From the NCBI GenBank assembly GCA_016794525.1, contig JAEUJY010000174.1:33140-97139 (forward strand): DNA of 64,000 bases, read 5' to 3'. The position numbers and the translations under genes were made by a program. Origin of the DNA: Myxococcales bacterium. GTDB lineage: Bacteria > Myxococcota_A > Polyangia > Haliangiales > Haliangiaceae. The notes below the pieces were generated by a model. The model was not told the DNA's origin, made no database searches, and was given only the letters and a program-made list of their open reading frames with translations. This document shows positions 8,192 through 21,539 of the stretch, piece after piece. Every line of letters starts with the position of its first letter. Position 1 is the first letter of the stretch.

Positions 8192-9626
8192 TCAGGCGCT
8201 CCCAGGCGGCGTCGGAGGGGGGCCAGCGGGGCGGGCCGTGGGCGGGGATGATGGTGCGGACGAGGGCCATGACGGCGGGGCGGCCGGCGCGGGCGACGGC
8301 GGCCTCGAGGAGGAGGCGATCGGTGAGGCCGCGGCGGAGCTGGGCGAGGCGGAGGGACGGCAGGGCGTCGGGGTAGGCGAGGACGCCGTCGAGGTTGCCG
8401 TGGTCTTCGCCGTCGTCGAAGGTGCGCGGGTCGGCGACGAGGTCGTGGGCGGGCGCGAGGTCGCGGCCGCGGTTGTGGCGGTCGCGCCAGTAGAAGGCGT
8501 CCCACACGTACCAGAGCGGGATATCGTGGGCGAAGCCGAGCCAGCCCCACGAGCGCAGCGTGCCGGCGTCGTCGGCGTCGACGACCATCGCGCCGGCCCA
8601 GCCGGGCGCGCCGTTGTACGTCCACGCGCGCTCGGGCGGCAGCGTGCCGCCGCGGACCGCGTCGGAGGCGATGTAGACGTCGATCGCGTCGCCGAGCGCG
8701 GGCGTCGGGCCGTGGGTCACGGCGTAGAGGAAGCGCCCCGGGCCGCCGCCGGCGGCGCGCACCCAGCCGCTGACCTCGCGCACCCGGGCCTGGGCCTCGG
8801 CGGTGCGCGGTTCGTCGATGGGGATCGCGAACGGCACGACGCCGGTGCCGGCGGTGCGGGCGATCCACCCGCGCACCTCGGCGTCGACGCCGGCGGCGTC
8901 GCGCGGTAGCAGCACCGGCACGTAGCGCAGGCCGGCGACCAGCGGGCGGCGCGTGCCCCAGCTGTCGGGCGTCAGCTCGGGCGACGCGATCACGCCGTAG
9001 CCGCGCAGCAGCGCCGCGTAGTCGCGCTCGGCGGCCAGCGTCGCGTCGGCGCGGTCGCTGCCGACGACGCGCGCGATCTCGTTCGGGTTGTAGTAGGCCC
9101 AGACCCACGGCTGCGCGTCGACGGCGGGCAGCGTGATCGGCTCGATGGTCAGCTCGACCGCGAACCGCGCGTCGCCGACCGCCAGCTCGCCGCGGTGCAC
9201 GCCGGCCGCGGCGTCGGCGGGGATCGCGACGTCGAAGTACGCCATCCGCGGCGTCGCGATCGGCCCGGCGACCGGCCTCAGCCGATCGGGGTAGCGGCCG
9301 GCGCCGCGGCTGCGGCCGTACAGCACCGTCGACGGCGACGCGACCACGGCGTGGTCGACCGCGAAGCCGCGCACGTCGGCGTCGGCCAGCGTCAACGCGA
9401 CGTCGACCGGATCGGCCGGCGCGCGCACCACCTCGACCCCGAGCACCTCGCCGCGCGCGCCGCGCAGCCGCACGGTCGCGCCGTCGAAGATCGCCGAGGT
9501 CGCCGGCAGGTCGTCGCGCCAGCGCGGGCGCGCGGTCTCGGTCAGCACCTGCAGCGGCGGGCCGCCTTGCACCTGGCACGCCGCCGCGGCGAGCACCGCC
9601 ACCGCCAGCGCGGCGCGCGCGGTCAC
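8157..9626 (-). CDS. Lipoprotein with DUF4091-like glycoside-hydrolase fold
   Basis: 489 residues. The signal peptide ends in the lipobox AAAC (Cys at about residue 19). The body follows the DUF4091 pattern: an N-terminal beta-rich part, WAYYNPNE, a conserved PIDEP segment near the middle, and WYVWDAFYWRDRHN toward the C-terminus. DUF4091 is regarded as a TIM-barrel glycoside-hydrolase-like domain; the catalytic role here is not known. The GTG start at 9626 overlaps the stop of the preceding oxidoreductase gene. The last dozen residues (RDRIYPLITSE) are encoded by the right arm of the inverted-repeat element, so the original C-terminus may have been replaced. Confidence 0.65.
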   Translation of the reverse strand: MTARAALAVAVLAAAACQVQGGPPLQVLTETARPRWRDDLPATSAIFDGATVRLRGARGEVLGVEVVRAPADPVDVALTLADADVRGFAVDHAVVASPSTVLYGRSRGAGRYPDRLRPVAGPIATPRMAYFDVAIPADAAAGVHRGELAVGDARFAVELTIEPITLPAVDAQPWVWAYYNPNEIARVVGSDRADATLAAERDYAALLRGYGVIASPELTPDSWGTRRPLVAGLRYVPVLLPRDAAGVDAEVRGWIARTAGTGVVPFAIPIDEPRTAEAQARVREVSGWVRAAGGGPGRFLYAVTHGPTPALGDAIDVYIASDAVRGGTLPPERAWTYNGAPGWAGAMVVDADDAGTLRSWGWLGFAHDIPLWYVWDAFYWRDRHNRGRDLAPAHDLVADPRTFDDGEDHGNLDGVLAYPDALPSLRLAQLRRGLTDRLLLEAAVARAGRPAVMALVRTIIPAHGPPRWPPSDAAWERLRDRIYPLITSE

Positions 9627-10315
9627 GAGTAGCGATCGTTGCGCCACGGGTACGCGGTGTTCGAGTAGCCGCGCTCCTCCCAGAAGCCCAGCCGATCGTC
9701 CTCGAGCACCTCGAGCCGCGACACCCACTTGGCGCCCTTCCACGCGTACAGCTGCGGCGTGATCACCCGGCACGGCCCGCCGTGCTCGATCTCGAGCGGC
9801 GCGCCGTCGAAGGTGTGGACCAGGAGCACGTCGGGCTTGAGCGCCTCGGCCAGCGGCAGGTTGGTGGTGTAGCCGTCGTAGGCGTGGCACATGACGAACC
9901 GCGCGGTCGGCCGCGGCTCGGCGGCCGCCAGCACGTCGGCCAGCCGCACGCCGCGCCAGCGCATGTTCATCCGCGACCACTTGGTCACGCAGTGGAAGTC
10001 GCTGACGTCCTCGACCTGCTCGAACGCCTCGAGGTCGGCCCACGCCAGCGTGCGCGGCGCCGCGACCGCGCCGTCGACGGCCAGCTTCCAGGTCGCGCGC
10101 GGCACCTCGGGCTTGATGCCGAGGTCGAGCACCGGCCACTTCTTGGTCTCGTACTGATCGGGCGGCAGCTGCGGCATGCCGTGGCGGTTGGTCTGCCCGC
10201 TGCCCATCGGCGCGTCGTCGGCCAGCGACGGCGTCGCCTGCATGTCGCGCTGGAACCGCTCGCGCAGCTTCAGGCGCGCTTCGACGATGCGCGCCAGCTT
10301 GTCGTCCTCGGACAT
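9623..10315 (-). CDS. Sulfite-oxidase-family molybdopterin enzyme, cytoplasmic type
   Basis: 230 residues with the oxidoreductase molybdopterin-binding fold. The Mo-ligand Cys is in DFHCVTKWSRMNMRW, and the conserved downstream motifs GYTTNLPL and GGPCRVITPQLYAWKGAKW are present. It has no signal peptide or Tat motif, unlike the periplasmic MsrP (YedY), so it probably works in the cytosol. Neither a haem-binding partner nor a dimerisation domain is encoded beside it. The ATG start at 10315 is followed by a charged N-terminal helix of about 25 residues. It is coupled to the DUF4091 lipoprotein by a 4-base overlap. Substrate unknown. Confidence 0.85.
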   Translation of the reverse strand: MSEDDKLARIVEARLKLRERFQRDMQATPSLADDAPMGSGQTNRHGMPQLPPDQYETKKWPVLDLGIKPEVPRATWKLAVDGAVAAPRTLAWADLEAFEQVEDVSDFHCVTKWSRMNMRWRGVRLADVLAAAEPRPTARFVMCHAYDGYTTNLPLAEALKPDVLLVHTFDGAPLEIEHGGPCRVITPQLYAWKGAKWVSRLEVLEDDRLGFWEERGYSNTAYPWRNDRYS

Positions 10316-10363
10316 GGGCCGACCTTGCCACGAACCGTCGCGACTTGCTCGCGCCGCGGCGGC

Positions 10364-10891
10364 TCAGGCGAGCAGCGCGAGGGCGTGGTGGAGCGCCGGC
10401 ACGCCGCGCACGCGCGCGAGGTCGTAGCCCGACCCGGCGAGCGCCGCCGCCAGGATCTCGAGCGGGCGCCGCCACGCGTCGAGGAACGCGCGGGTCGCGA
10501 GCTCGATGGTCGGCGCCGCGCGGAGCGCCGCCGTCGCCGCGCCGACCTCGTCCCAGGCCGCGTCGACGCGCACGCGCCCGTCGCCCCAGGTCAGCGTCCA
10601 CACGGCGCGGAAGTCGCTCGACGGGAAGCCGATCACGACCTGCCCGCGGTCGGCCGACGCCACCGCGATGACCATGGCGGAGACGTCGTCGCACATGAAC
10701 GAGAGATCGTACTTGTACGACAGCGACACCTGCGTCGCGTGCCAGCGCAGCGTCAGCTCTTCGGCGTCGAGGTCGAAGCAATCCTGGATCACGTCGCAGG
10801 TGCCAGGGTCGTCGAGCGCGGCGAGCTCGTCGGCCGGGGCCGCGTGGCTGCGCGGCCGGCCCGCGTCGATGGCGAAGCACGCGGTGGGCAC
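10364..10891 (-). CDS. Conserved-looking protein of unknown function
   Basis: 175 residues, not recognised. It begins at GTG 10891, sharing one base with the nth stop codon (TAGTG), which supports both the frame and a shared transcript. Near the N-terminus it has an acidic, Cys-containing stretch (CDVIQDCFDLDAEEL); the middle is beta-rich with hydrophobic strands (AMVIAVASADRGQVVIGF, then AVWTLTWGDGRVRVDAAWDE); the C-terminus is helical. There is no signal peptide. Position after nth suggests only co-transcription. Confidence 0.6.
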   Translation of the reverse strand: MPTACFAIDAGRPRSHAAPADELAALDDPGTCDVIQDCFDLDAEELTLRWHATQVSLSYKYDLSFMCDDVSAMVIAVASADRGQVVIGFPSSDFRAVWTLTWGDGRVRVDAAWDEVGAATAALRAAPTIELATRAFLDAWRRPLEILAAALAGSGYDLARVRGVPALHHALALLA

Positions 10892-11556
10892 TACTTGCTC
10901 GCCCCGCGGCGCCGCTCGGCGGCGGCGGTGGTCTTGGACATGGCCCACGCGCAGATCGGGCAGGCGGCGATGACGTGGCCGCGCGCCGGGCAGTACTGCC
11001 GGCCGAAGTAGATGATCTGCAGGTGGGCCGCGTTCCAGCGATCCTCGGGGAACAGCGCCTTCAGGTCGCGCTCGGTGGTGACGACGTCCTTGCCGCTCGA
11101 CAGGCCCCAGCGCGCGGCCAGCCGGTGGATGTGGGTGTCGACGGGAAACGCCGGCACGCCGAACGCCTGGGCCATGACCACGCTCGCGGTCTTGTGGCCG
11201 ACGCCGGGCAGCGCCTCGAGGGCGTCGAAGTCGCGCGGCACCGCGCCGCCGTGATCGCGCATCAAGGCGGCGCCCAGCGCGCGCAGGTTCTTGGCCTTGG
11301 TCGGCGCCAGGCCGCAGGTGCGGATGTGGCGCAAGATCGTCGCCTCGGGCAGCGCCGCCAGCGCCGCCGGCGTCGGCGCGTCGGCGAACAGCGCCGGCGT
11401 CACCAGGTTGACCCGCGCGTCGGTGGTCTGCGCCGACAACAGCACCGCGCACAGGAGCTGGAACGGATCGCCGTGGTCGAGCGGGATGCCCGGCTGCGGG
11501 AACCGCTCGTCGAGGATCGCCGCGATCCGCGCGGCGCGCTCGGCCTTACGGGACAC
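10891..11556 (-). CDS. nth: Endonuclease III-type DNA glycosylase/AP lyase
   Basis: 221 residues, the usual length. It removes oxidised pyrimidines and cleaves the abasic strand. The helix-hairpin-helix LPGVGHKTASVV carries the catalytic Lys, and the catalytic Asp is in FPVDTHIHR. The C-terminal iron-sulfur loop is atypical: CPARGHVIAACPIC has a nine-residue first gap instead of six, and there is no fourth Cys where E. coli Nth has one. The cluster may use another ligand or be absent. The start at 11556 overlaps the HTTM gene by 11 bases, so nth belongs to the lhr operon. Confidence 0.92.
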   Translation of the reverse strand: MSRKAERAARIAAILDERFPQPGIPLDHGDPFQLLCAVLLSAQTTDARVNLVTPALFADAPTPAALAALPEATILRHIRTCGLAPTKAKNLRALGAALMRDHGGAVPRDFDALEALPGVGHKTASVVMAQAFGVPAFPVDTHIHRLAARWGLSSGKDVVTTERDLKALFPEDRWNAAHLQIIYFGRQYCPARGHVIAACPICAWAMSKTTAAAERRRGASK

Positions 11557-13078
11557 CGGCGCCTCGCAGCGCGGCCAGCCGCTGGGTCAGCTCGGGATCG
11601 CCCGGCGCCGCGGCCAGGCCGCGCTCGAGCGTGGCGATCGCCGCGGCGCGATCGCCGCCGGCGGCCTCGAGGTTGGCGCCGGCGAGGTAGCAGCGGACCC
11701 GCTTCGGCGCGACCCGCTGGCCGGCGGCGAAGTGCGCGCGCGCGGCGTCCATCGCGCCGGCCTTGACGTCGAGCTGGCCGAGGTAGAAGTGCGCGTACTC
11801 GGAGCGCGGGTCGACGGCGAGCAGGCCGAGGTACGCGGCGCGCTCGCTGGGCAGGCCCATGCGCCGCGACGCGCCGCCCCAGGTGCGGAAGTGATCGGCG
11901 GCGACGTCGGTGGTCGCCAGCACGGTCGTCATCAGCACGAACGCCAGCGCGCCGGCGCCGAGCCGCCCCGCGATCGCCCGCGCGCCGCCGCGCCGCGCCG
12001 CGACCGCCGCGCCGAGGACGAGCGCGAGCCCGACCAGCGCCGCGCGCGCCAGCGGCAGCGGGTGGCGCACGACGTAGATCGCCCCGGCCGAGAGCGCGGC
12101 GGCGGCGATCGCCAGCGCCGCGCCCGCCGGGACCCGGGCCAGCGGCGCGACCAGCCGGCGCCCGAACCGCAGCGCCGCGTCGGCGGGCGCGCCCGGCACC
12201 ACCAGCAGGTAGCTGGCGATCATGTAGTAGGAGAACAGCCCGATATCGAGATCGATCAGCTCGATGCCGACGTGCAGGCCGACGCCGAGCGGCGCCGCGA
12301 CGAACCACGTTCGGCGGTTCCAGATCGTCGCCGCCAGCGCGACCTCGGTGGCCAGCACCAGCACCGCGACGGTGGCGAAGCCGAGGCCGCCGATCAGCGA
12401 TCGCACCGTGCCGGGTTGCACCTGGCTCGCGAGCAGCGTGCCGTCGACCCAGGCGCGATCGACCTTGGCCACCGCGGCCCACAGGTAGACGATCGCCAGC
12501 TGCACCAGCACCAGCCGCAGCGCCCACGCGCGCAGCCAGCGTCGCCCGTCGGCGCCGACGCTGGTCGGCGCGGTCGGCACGAAGCACAACAGGAACAGCA
12601 CCAGGCACATCAGGTAGTGGTGCTGGTACGAGTCGAGCTGGCTGACGAAGTACGCGTAGGCGTAGAGCGCGGCCGCCAGCGGCAGGAGCACCCGCACCGC
12701 GACGCCGACCGCGCACAGCGCGAACGCGATCGCGAGCAGCCCGTAGACGAAGCTCATGCCGGTGCGATCGGGCGCGGGCAAGAGCGGCAGCGGCAGCTGC
12801 GGCACGTTGAACCCGCCGGCGCCGTAGCGCGGCGCGTGGGCGAGCTGCAGCACCGCGTCGATCGCGTGCAGGCCGAAGAAGCACAGCCGGAACAGCGCCC
12901 AGCTGGCCCACGACAGCTCGAAGTCGAGCCAGAACCGGCCGCGGGTCGCGGTGGGCAAGGCCGCGGCGCGCACCGGCGGGCGCGGGGTGGCCGGCGCGGG
13001 GGCCGTCGACGCCGGCGCGGCGGGCGCCGCCGGCCCGGGGCCGGGGCGCTTCTGCTGGGAGCGGGTGCGCTTGGCCAT
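11546..13078 (-). CDS. HTTM (gamma-carboxylase-like) integral membrane protein with C-terminal TPRs
   Basis: 510 residues. After a Pro/Ala-rich basic N-terminus (1-45) come multiple transmembrane helices to about residue 390. They include the HTTM signature around SYQHHYLMCLVLFLLCFVP and, further on, AKVDRAWVDGTLLASQ. HTTM is the membrane part of vitamin-K-dependent gamma-glutamyl carboxylase and its bacterial relatives. The C-terminal 100 residues hold tetratricopeptide-like helices (AAYLGLLAVDPRSEYAHFYL). The ATG follows the stop of the small upstream gene directly (TAGATG). Enzymatic carboxylation cannot be claimed from this. Confidence 0.8.
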   Translation of the reverse strand: MAKRTRSQQKRPGPGPAAPAAPASTAPAPATPRPPVRAAALPTATRGRFWLDFELSWASWALFRLCFFGLHAIDAVLQLAHAPRYGAGGFNVPQLPLPLLPAPDRTGMSFVYGLLAIAFALCAVGVAVRVLLPLAAALYAYAYFVSQLDSYQHHYLMCLVLFLLCFVPTAPTSVGADGRRWLRAWALRLVLVQLAIVYLWAAVAKVDRAWVDGTLLASQVQPGTVRSLIGGLGFATVAVLVLATEVALAATIWNRRTWFVAAPLGVGLHVGIELIDLDIGLFSYYMIASYLLVVPGAPADAALRFGRRLVAPLARVPAGAALAIAAAALSAGAIYVVRHPLPLARAALVGLALVLGAAVAARRGGARAIAGRLGAGALAFVLMTTVLATTDVAADHFRTWGGASRRMGLPSERAAYLGLLAVDPRSEYAHFYLGQLDVKAGAMDAARAHFAAGQRVAPKRVRCYLAGANLEAAGGDRAAAIATLERGLAAAPGDPELTQRLAALRGAGVP

Positions 13079-13476
13079 CTACAACCGCGGGATCGTGCAC
13101 AGGTCGAAGCCGCCGACCGAGTACGGCTCGCCGCGCACCGGCTTGCAGGTCAGGAACGCGGTCACCGTCGAGCCCGGGTGCTGCTTGCACAGCCGCGCCG
13201 CCATCGCCTCGACCACCGTGCGGCGCCCGCGCCGGGCGATCGCGATCCACGCGTCGTGGAACTCGCGGCCCAGCTCGATCGGCCGGTCGTCGACGCGCAG
13301 CTCGACGTCGCAGGCCAGCGACCGCGTCGACGAGAACATCCGCCACGCGAACCGCTCGTCGTGCTCGTCGCGGCGCACCAGGTAGTAGTGCAGCGGCAGC
13401 AGCAGCTGCAGCGCGACGAACCCGGCGATGAACGCGTGCGGCCAGGCCGGGCGGAACCAGGAGCGGAGCGTGGAGA

Positions 13477-13480
<4 letters not shown>
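13079..13480 (-). CDS. Small membrane-anchored partner of the HTTM protein
   Basis: 133 residues with one N-terminal transmembrane helix (AFIAGFVALQLLLPLHYYL) followed by RRDEHDERFAWRMFSS. That segment matches the PLRH...FAWRM region that follows the membrane domain in gamma-carboxylase and HTTM proteins. The rest is a small soluble domain with three Cys (ACDVELRV, KQHPG, TCKPV). The GTG start at 13480 overlaps the lhr stop by 4 bases, and its own stop abuts the HTTM start. The gene pair therefore looks like a gamma-carboxylase-type protein split in two, with the soluble part encoded first. Confidence 0.65.
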
Positions 13481-17952
<4,472 letters not shown>

Positions 17953-18129
17953 GGATATACAGTAGCGGGCGCTGCGCCCGCCGACAACCGCCGACGGCGA
18001 TGTGCGTTGCCGCACCAAGGCGACGTCGCTGGGCGCCACCCATGCCGCCGGCAACCGCCATTCCAACTTCGACGCCCGGGGGCGTATGCTGGTAGCAGCG
18101 CGGCAGGGGACCGTCGCGCAGGAGTCATG

Positions 18130-20490
18130 ATGACACGTCATCTCGTGTGCCTGTTCGCGCTCGCTGCCACCTCGACCGCGCTGATCGCGTGTGGCGAGGT
18201 CAGCAACACACCCATCGACGCAGTGCCGTCGGCCACCTTGATCGTCACCGCGGCCGGCGACGGCACGGTGACCTCGACGCCGGCCGGCATCAGCTGCGGC
18301 GCCGACTGCTCGGAGAGCTTCACGATCGGCACGTCGGTGACGCTGACCGCGGCGCCGGCCGCCGGCGCGACGTTCCAGGGGTGGAGCGGCGGGGGCTGCA
18401 CCGGGCTCGGCACCTGCGTCGTCACGATCGCCGGCGACACCGCGATCACGGCGACCTTCGCGGCCAACCCCACGCTGACGGTCGCGACCGACGGCACCGG
18501 CATGGGCATGGTCACCTCGGCGCCCGCCGGCATCACGTGCGGCAGCGACTGCACCGAGTCGTATCCGTCGGGGACGGTGGTGACCCTCACCGCGACCGCC
18601 GACGCCAGCGCGAACTTCGCGGGCTGGGGCGGCGCGTGCACTGGGACCGCGCCCACGTGCGCGGTCACGCTGGATCAGGCGCGCTCGGTGACCGCCACCT
18701 TCACGCTCAACCGCTACGCCCTCGCGGTCACCCGCGCCGGCAGCGGCAGCGGCAGCGTGGCGTCGACGCCGGCCGGCATCGACTGCGGCGCCGACTGCAC
18801 CGAGGACTACGATCACGGCACCGCGGTGACGCTGACCGCGACGCCCGCGGTCGGCTCGACGTTCCTCGGCTGGACCGGTGGCGGCTGCACCGGCACCGCC
18901 GACTGCGTCGTCACGCTGACCGCGGTGACCACCGTGACCGCGACGTTCTCGATCAACCAGGACAGCCTGACCGTGATGCGCGCCGGCACCGGCACCGGCA
19001 CGGTCACGTCGACGCCGGCCGGCATCAACTGCGGCAGCGACTGCACCGAGATCTACAACTTCGGCACGGTCGTGACGCTGACCGCGACGCCGGCGGTTGG
19101 CTCGACGTTCACCGGCTGGAGCGGCGCGTGCACCGGCACCGGGCCGTGCATGACCACGATCACGGGCGCCACCGGCGTGACCGCCACGTTCACCCTGAAC
19201 CAGTACACGCTGACGGTGACCCGCGCGGGCACCGGCACCGGCACCGTGACCTCGAGCCCGGCCGGCATCAATTGCGGCGCCGACTGCACCGAGGTCTACA
19301 ACCACGGCACCGCCGTCGTGCTGACGGCCGCGGCCGCGGCCGGCTCGACGTTCAGCGGCTGGAGCGGAGGCGGCTGCACGGGTACCGGCACGTGCACCAC
19401 GACGATCACCGCCGCGACCTCGGTGACCGCGACGTTCACGTTGAACGCGTACACGCTGACGGTGACCCGCGCGGGCACCGGCACCGGCACCGTGACCTCG
19501 AGCCCGGCGGGCATCAACTGCGGCGCCGACTGCACCGAGGTCCTCAACCACGGCACGATGATCACGCTGACCGCGGCTGCGGCCGGCACCTCGACGTTCG
19601 CCGGGTGGTCTGGCGGTGGCTGCACCGGCACCGGGACCTGCGTGGTCACGATGACCGCGGCGACCACCGTGACCGCGACCTTCAACGGCGGTTGCGCCAC
19701 TGGCTCCGCGACGTTCAACTACGTCGGTTCGCGTCAGACGTTCACCGTGCCGGCGTGCGTGACGTCGATCCGCATCGACGCGCGCGGCGCGCAGGGCGGC
19801 GGCGGCGGCGCGCTGGGCGGCGTCGGTGGCCTGGGCGCCCGGGCGGTCGGCACCTTCGCGGTTGCCGGCGGCGCGGTGATCACGATCCAGGTCGGCGGGG
19901 CCGGCCTGCCCGGCACCAACAGCGGGGAGCAGGCCGGCGGCAGTGGCGGTGGCGGGACGTTTGTGGTCAGCTCCGCCGGCAGTCCCCTGATCGTCGCCGG
20001 CGGCGGCGGCGGTGCGATGGGGCGCTCGGGCCTGGTGGTCGATGGCGGCCCTGGACTCATCACCCCGGACGGCGCCGCGGGCCAGACCAACGGCGGCGCC
20101 GGCGGCGTGATGGGCAACGGCGGCACCACGTGGCCGTGGACCGGCTGGCACTCCGGCACCGGCGGCGGCGGCTTCTACGGCGACGGCGTCAACAACTCGA
20201 ACGGCAACACCGGCTCGTTTGGGACCATCAACACATTCGGCCGCGCCTACGTCAACGGCGGCGCCGGTGGCACTGGCGGCTCGCTCGGACGCAGCGGTGG
20301 CTATGGCGGTGGCGGCGCGGCCGGGTTCACCGGCGGCGGTGGTGGCGGATTCTCGGGTGGCGGCAGCGGCAGCCACGATGCGCCCGCCAACCCCAACGGC
20401 GGTGGTGGCGGCTCGTACAACGCGGGCACCGCGCCGTCGATGACCGCCGGCTTCCAGACCGGCAACGGCCAGGTCATCATCACCTGGTAG
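18130..20490 (+). CDS. Secreted lipoprotein with six tandem Cys-containing repeats and a glycine-rich C-terminus
   Basis: 786 residues. The signal peptide ends in lipobox LIAC. GGAG at 18121 sets the start at ATG 18130 rather than the adjacent ATG 18127. Six repeats of about 80 residues follow (about 36-518), each of the form LTV..AG.G.GTV.S.PAGI.CG.DC.E....GT.VTLTA....S.F.GWSG..C.G...C..T.....VTATF. This is the bacterial-repeat/InlB-B-like pattern, with four Cys per unit that could form two disulfides. From about 530 to the end it is a Gly-rich domain (GGGGGALGG, GGGGGGFSGG) resembling glycine-rich adhesin-like domains. Surface display or matrix adhesion is a guess. Confidence 0.82.
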   Translation: MTRHLVCLFALAATSTALIACGEVSNTPIDAVPSATLIVTAAGDGTVTSTPAGISCGADCSESFTIGTSVTLTAAPAAGATFQGWSGGGCTGLGTCVVTIAGDTAITATFAANPTLTVATDGTGMGMVTSAPAGITCGSDCTESYPSGTVVTLTATADASANFAGWGGACTGTAPTCAVTLDQARSVTATFTLNRYALAVTRAGSGSGSVASTPAGIDCGADCTEDYDHGTAVTLTATPAVGSTFLGWTGGGCTGTADCVVTLTAVTTVTATFSINQDSLTVMRAGTGTGTVTSTPAGINCGSDCTEIYNFGTVVTLTATPAVGSTFTGWSGACTGTGPCMTTITGATGVTATFTLNQYTLTVTRAGTGTGTVTSSPAGINCGADCTEVYNHGTAVVLTAAAAAGSTFSGWSGGGCTGTGTCTTTITAATSVTATFTLNAYTLTVTRAGTGTGTVTSSPAGINCGADCTEVLNHGTMITLTAAAAGTSTFAGWSGGGCTGTGTCVVTMTAATTVTATFNGGCATGSATFNYVGSRQTFTVPACVTSIRIDARGAQGGGGGALGGVGGLGARAVGTFAVAGGAVITIQVGGAGLPGTNSGEQAGGSGGGGTFVVSSAGSPLIVAGGGGGAMGRSGLVVDGGPGLITPDGAAGQTNGGAGGVMGNGGTTWPWTGWHSGTGGGGFYGDGVNNSNGNTGSFGTINTFGRAYVNGGAGGTGGSLGRSGGYGGGGAAGFTGGGGGGFSGGGSGSHDAPANPNGGGGGSYNAGTAPSMTAGFQTGNGQVIITW
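18235..19686 (+). repeat. Six tandem coding repeats of about 240 bases
   Basis: Units begin near 18235, 18472, 18718, 18964, 19207 and 19453. The fifth and sixth are almost identical over their first 90 or so bases (19207 onward against 19453 onward, two differences seen before the GAGGTC), so that duplication or conversion looks recent. Confidence 0.85.
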
Positions 20491-20505
20491 CGGGGCGGCG
20501 GGGCG

Positions 20506-20537
20506 GCGCGGGTGCGGGTCGAGCGACCCGCCCGCGC
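20506..20537. terminator. GC-rich hairpin between convergent genes
   Basis: GCGCGGGTGCGGGTCG pairs with CGACCCGCCCGCGC across a 2-base loop with a 2-base bulge. It lies between two stop codons (20490 and 20543) of convergent genes. There is no T-tract on either side, so intrinsic termination is uncertain. Confidence 0.5.
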
Positions 20538-20542
20538 CGGCG

Positions 20543-21499
20543 CTACTGACAGCCGGCGTTGGCGATCGCGGCGATCTCGGCGTCGGGGATGCGGCGGTTC
20601 CAGACGCGCACGTCGTCGATCTGGCCCTCGGTGGCGCCGCCCTGATCGACGCCGTCGCGGCCGATCTGGATGCCGGCGCTGGCGTTCTGGATGGTGTTGG
20701 TGGAGCCCGAGACGTTGTTCTCGGACTTCACGCCGTTGATGAACAGCCGCAGCCGGTCGCCATCGAACGTGCAGGCGACGTGGTTCCACGCGGTCGGGTT
20801 GGCGAGCGTGGCGGTCACCGTCGGGAAACTCGCGACGCCGAGCACCACCAGGCACTGCACCTGCGTGTTGCCGCCGAGGTCGCGCGCGTACGACAGGCCC
20901 CAGGAGCTGTCGGCGTCGAACCAGAAGCGTCGGCCGTCGCCGATCTGCGCGGCGTGGGCCAGCTTGACCCAGGCCTCGACCGACATCGCGGTGAGCGCGG
21001 CCGCCGGGGCGCCGGTGCGGACGAACACGCCCGACGACAGATCGAGCGCGGAGCCGTGGTTGGGGCAGCTCGCGACGTAGTTCGCGGCGTCCGCGCGGGC
21101 GATCGAGATCGGCGGGCTGTGGCCGTCGACCGGCGCGCCGCTGCCCTGATCCATGCGGAAGCACGCCTGCAGGCCGCTGCTGGTGCAGAACGGGTCGGGC
21201 GCGGCGTCGATGGGCGGGGCGGCGTCGATCGGCGGGGCGGCGTCGATCGGCGGCGCGGCGTCGACGTCGGCGGCGTCGATGGGCGCAGCGTCGATGGGCG
21301 GCGGGGCGTCGATCGTCGCCGGGGCGTCGACGTCGGCGGCGTCGATCGCGGTCGCGCCGTCGGGATCGCCGGCGCCATCGGGGCCGCCGGGGCCGTCGAG
21401 CTGGGCGCTGTCGGGCGCGGCGTCGCCGTCGCTGCTCAGCCCGTTGGGGGTGAACGCGCACCCGGCGATCGCGAGACAGCTGATGGCGAGCGCGCGCAT
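20543..21499 (-). CDS. LamG-domain lipoprotein with Ile-Asp-Ala linker
   Basis: 318 residues. A signal peptide with lipobox IAGC is followed by about 85 residues of Asp/Ala/Pro-rich linker with repeated PPIDAA units, then a LamG/concanavalin-like domain (about 110-318). That domain has the usual SVEAWVKL strand, WNHVACTFDGDRLRLFINGV and a terminal IDDVRVWNRRIPDAEIAAI. Such domains bind carbohydrates or proteins, or act as spacers on the cell surface. The start at 21499 is supported by a GGGGGG stretch just upstream. A second LamG lipoprotein lies at 22229-23113. Confidence 0.83.
   Translation of the reverse strand: MRALAISCLAIAGCAFTPNGLSSDGDAAPDSAQLDGPGGPDGAGDPDGATAIDAADVDAPATIDAPPPIDAAPIDAADVDAAPPIDAAPPIDAAPPIDAAPDPFCTSSGLQACFRMDQGSGAPVDGHSPPISIARADAANYVASCPNHGSALDLSSGVFVRTGAPAAALTAMSVEAWVKLAHAAQIGDGRRFWFDADSSWGLSYARDLGGNTQVQCLVVLGVASFPTVTATLANPTAWNHVACTFDGDRLRLFINGVKSENNVSGSTNTIQNASAGIQIGRDGVDQGGATEGQIDDVRVWNRRIPDAEIAAIANAGCQ
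21201..21254. repeat. 18-base minisatellite in a lipoprotein linker
   Basis: Three consecutive 18-base units (GCGGCGTCGATCGGCGGG with one or two changes), followed by degenerate copies up to about 21340. On the minus strand they encode PPIDAA repeats. Confidence 0.7.
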
Positions 21500-21539
21500 G
21501 CCCCCCATTGTAACGGCAACGCGCGGGGGCGGAAGCCAG

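Noticed and set aside
18235..19686. Regularly spaced repeats that could suggest a CRISPR array
   Set aside because: Units of about 240 bases are in frame and encode a conserved protein repeat; there are no short repeats with unique spacers.
17953..20376. Upstream open extension of the lhr frame on the minus strand
   Set aside because: It lies antisense to the clear six-repeat lipoprotein gene, and the helicase homology starts at GTG 17952. In such GC-rich DNA antisense frames often stay open.
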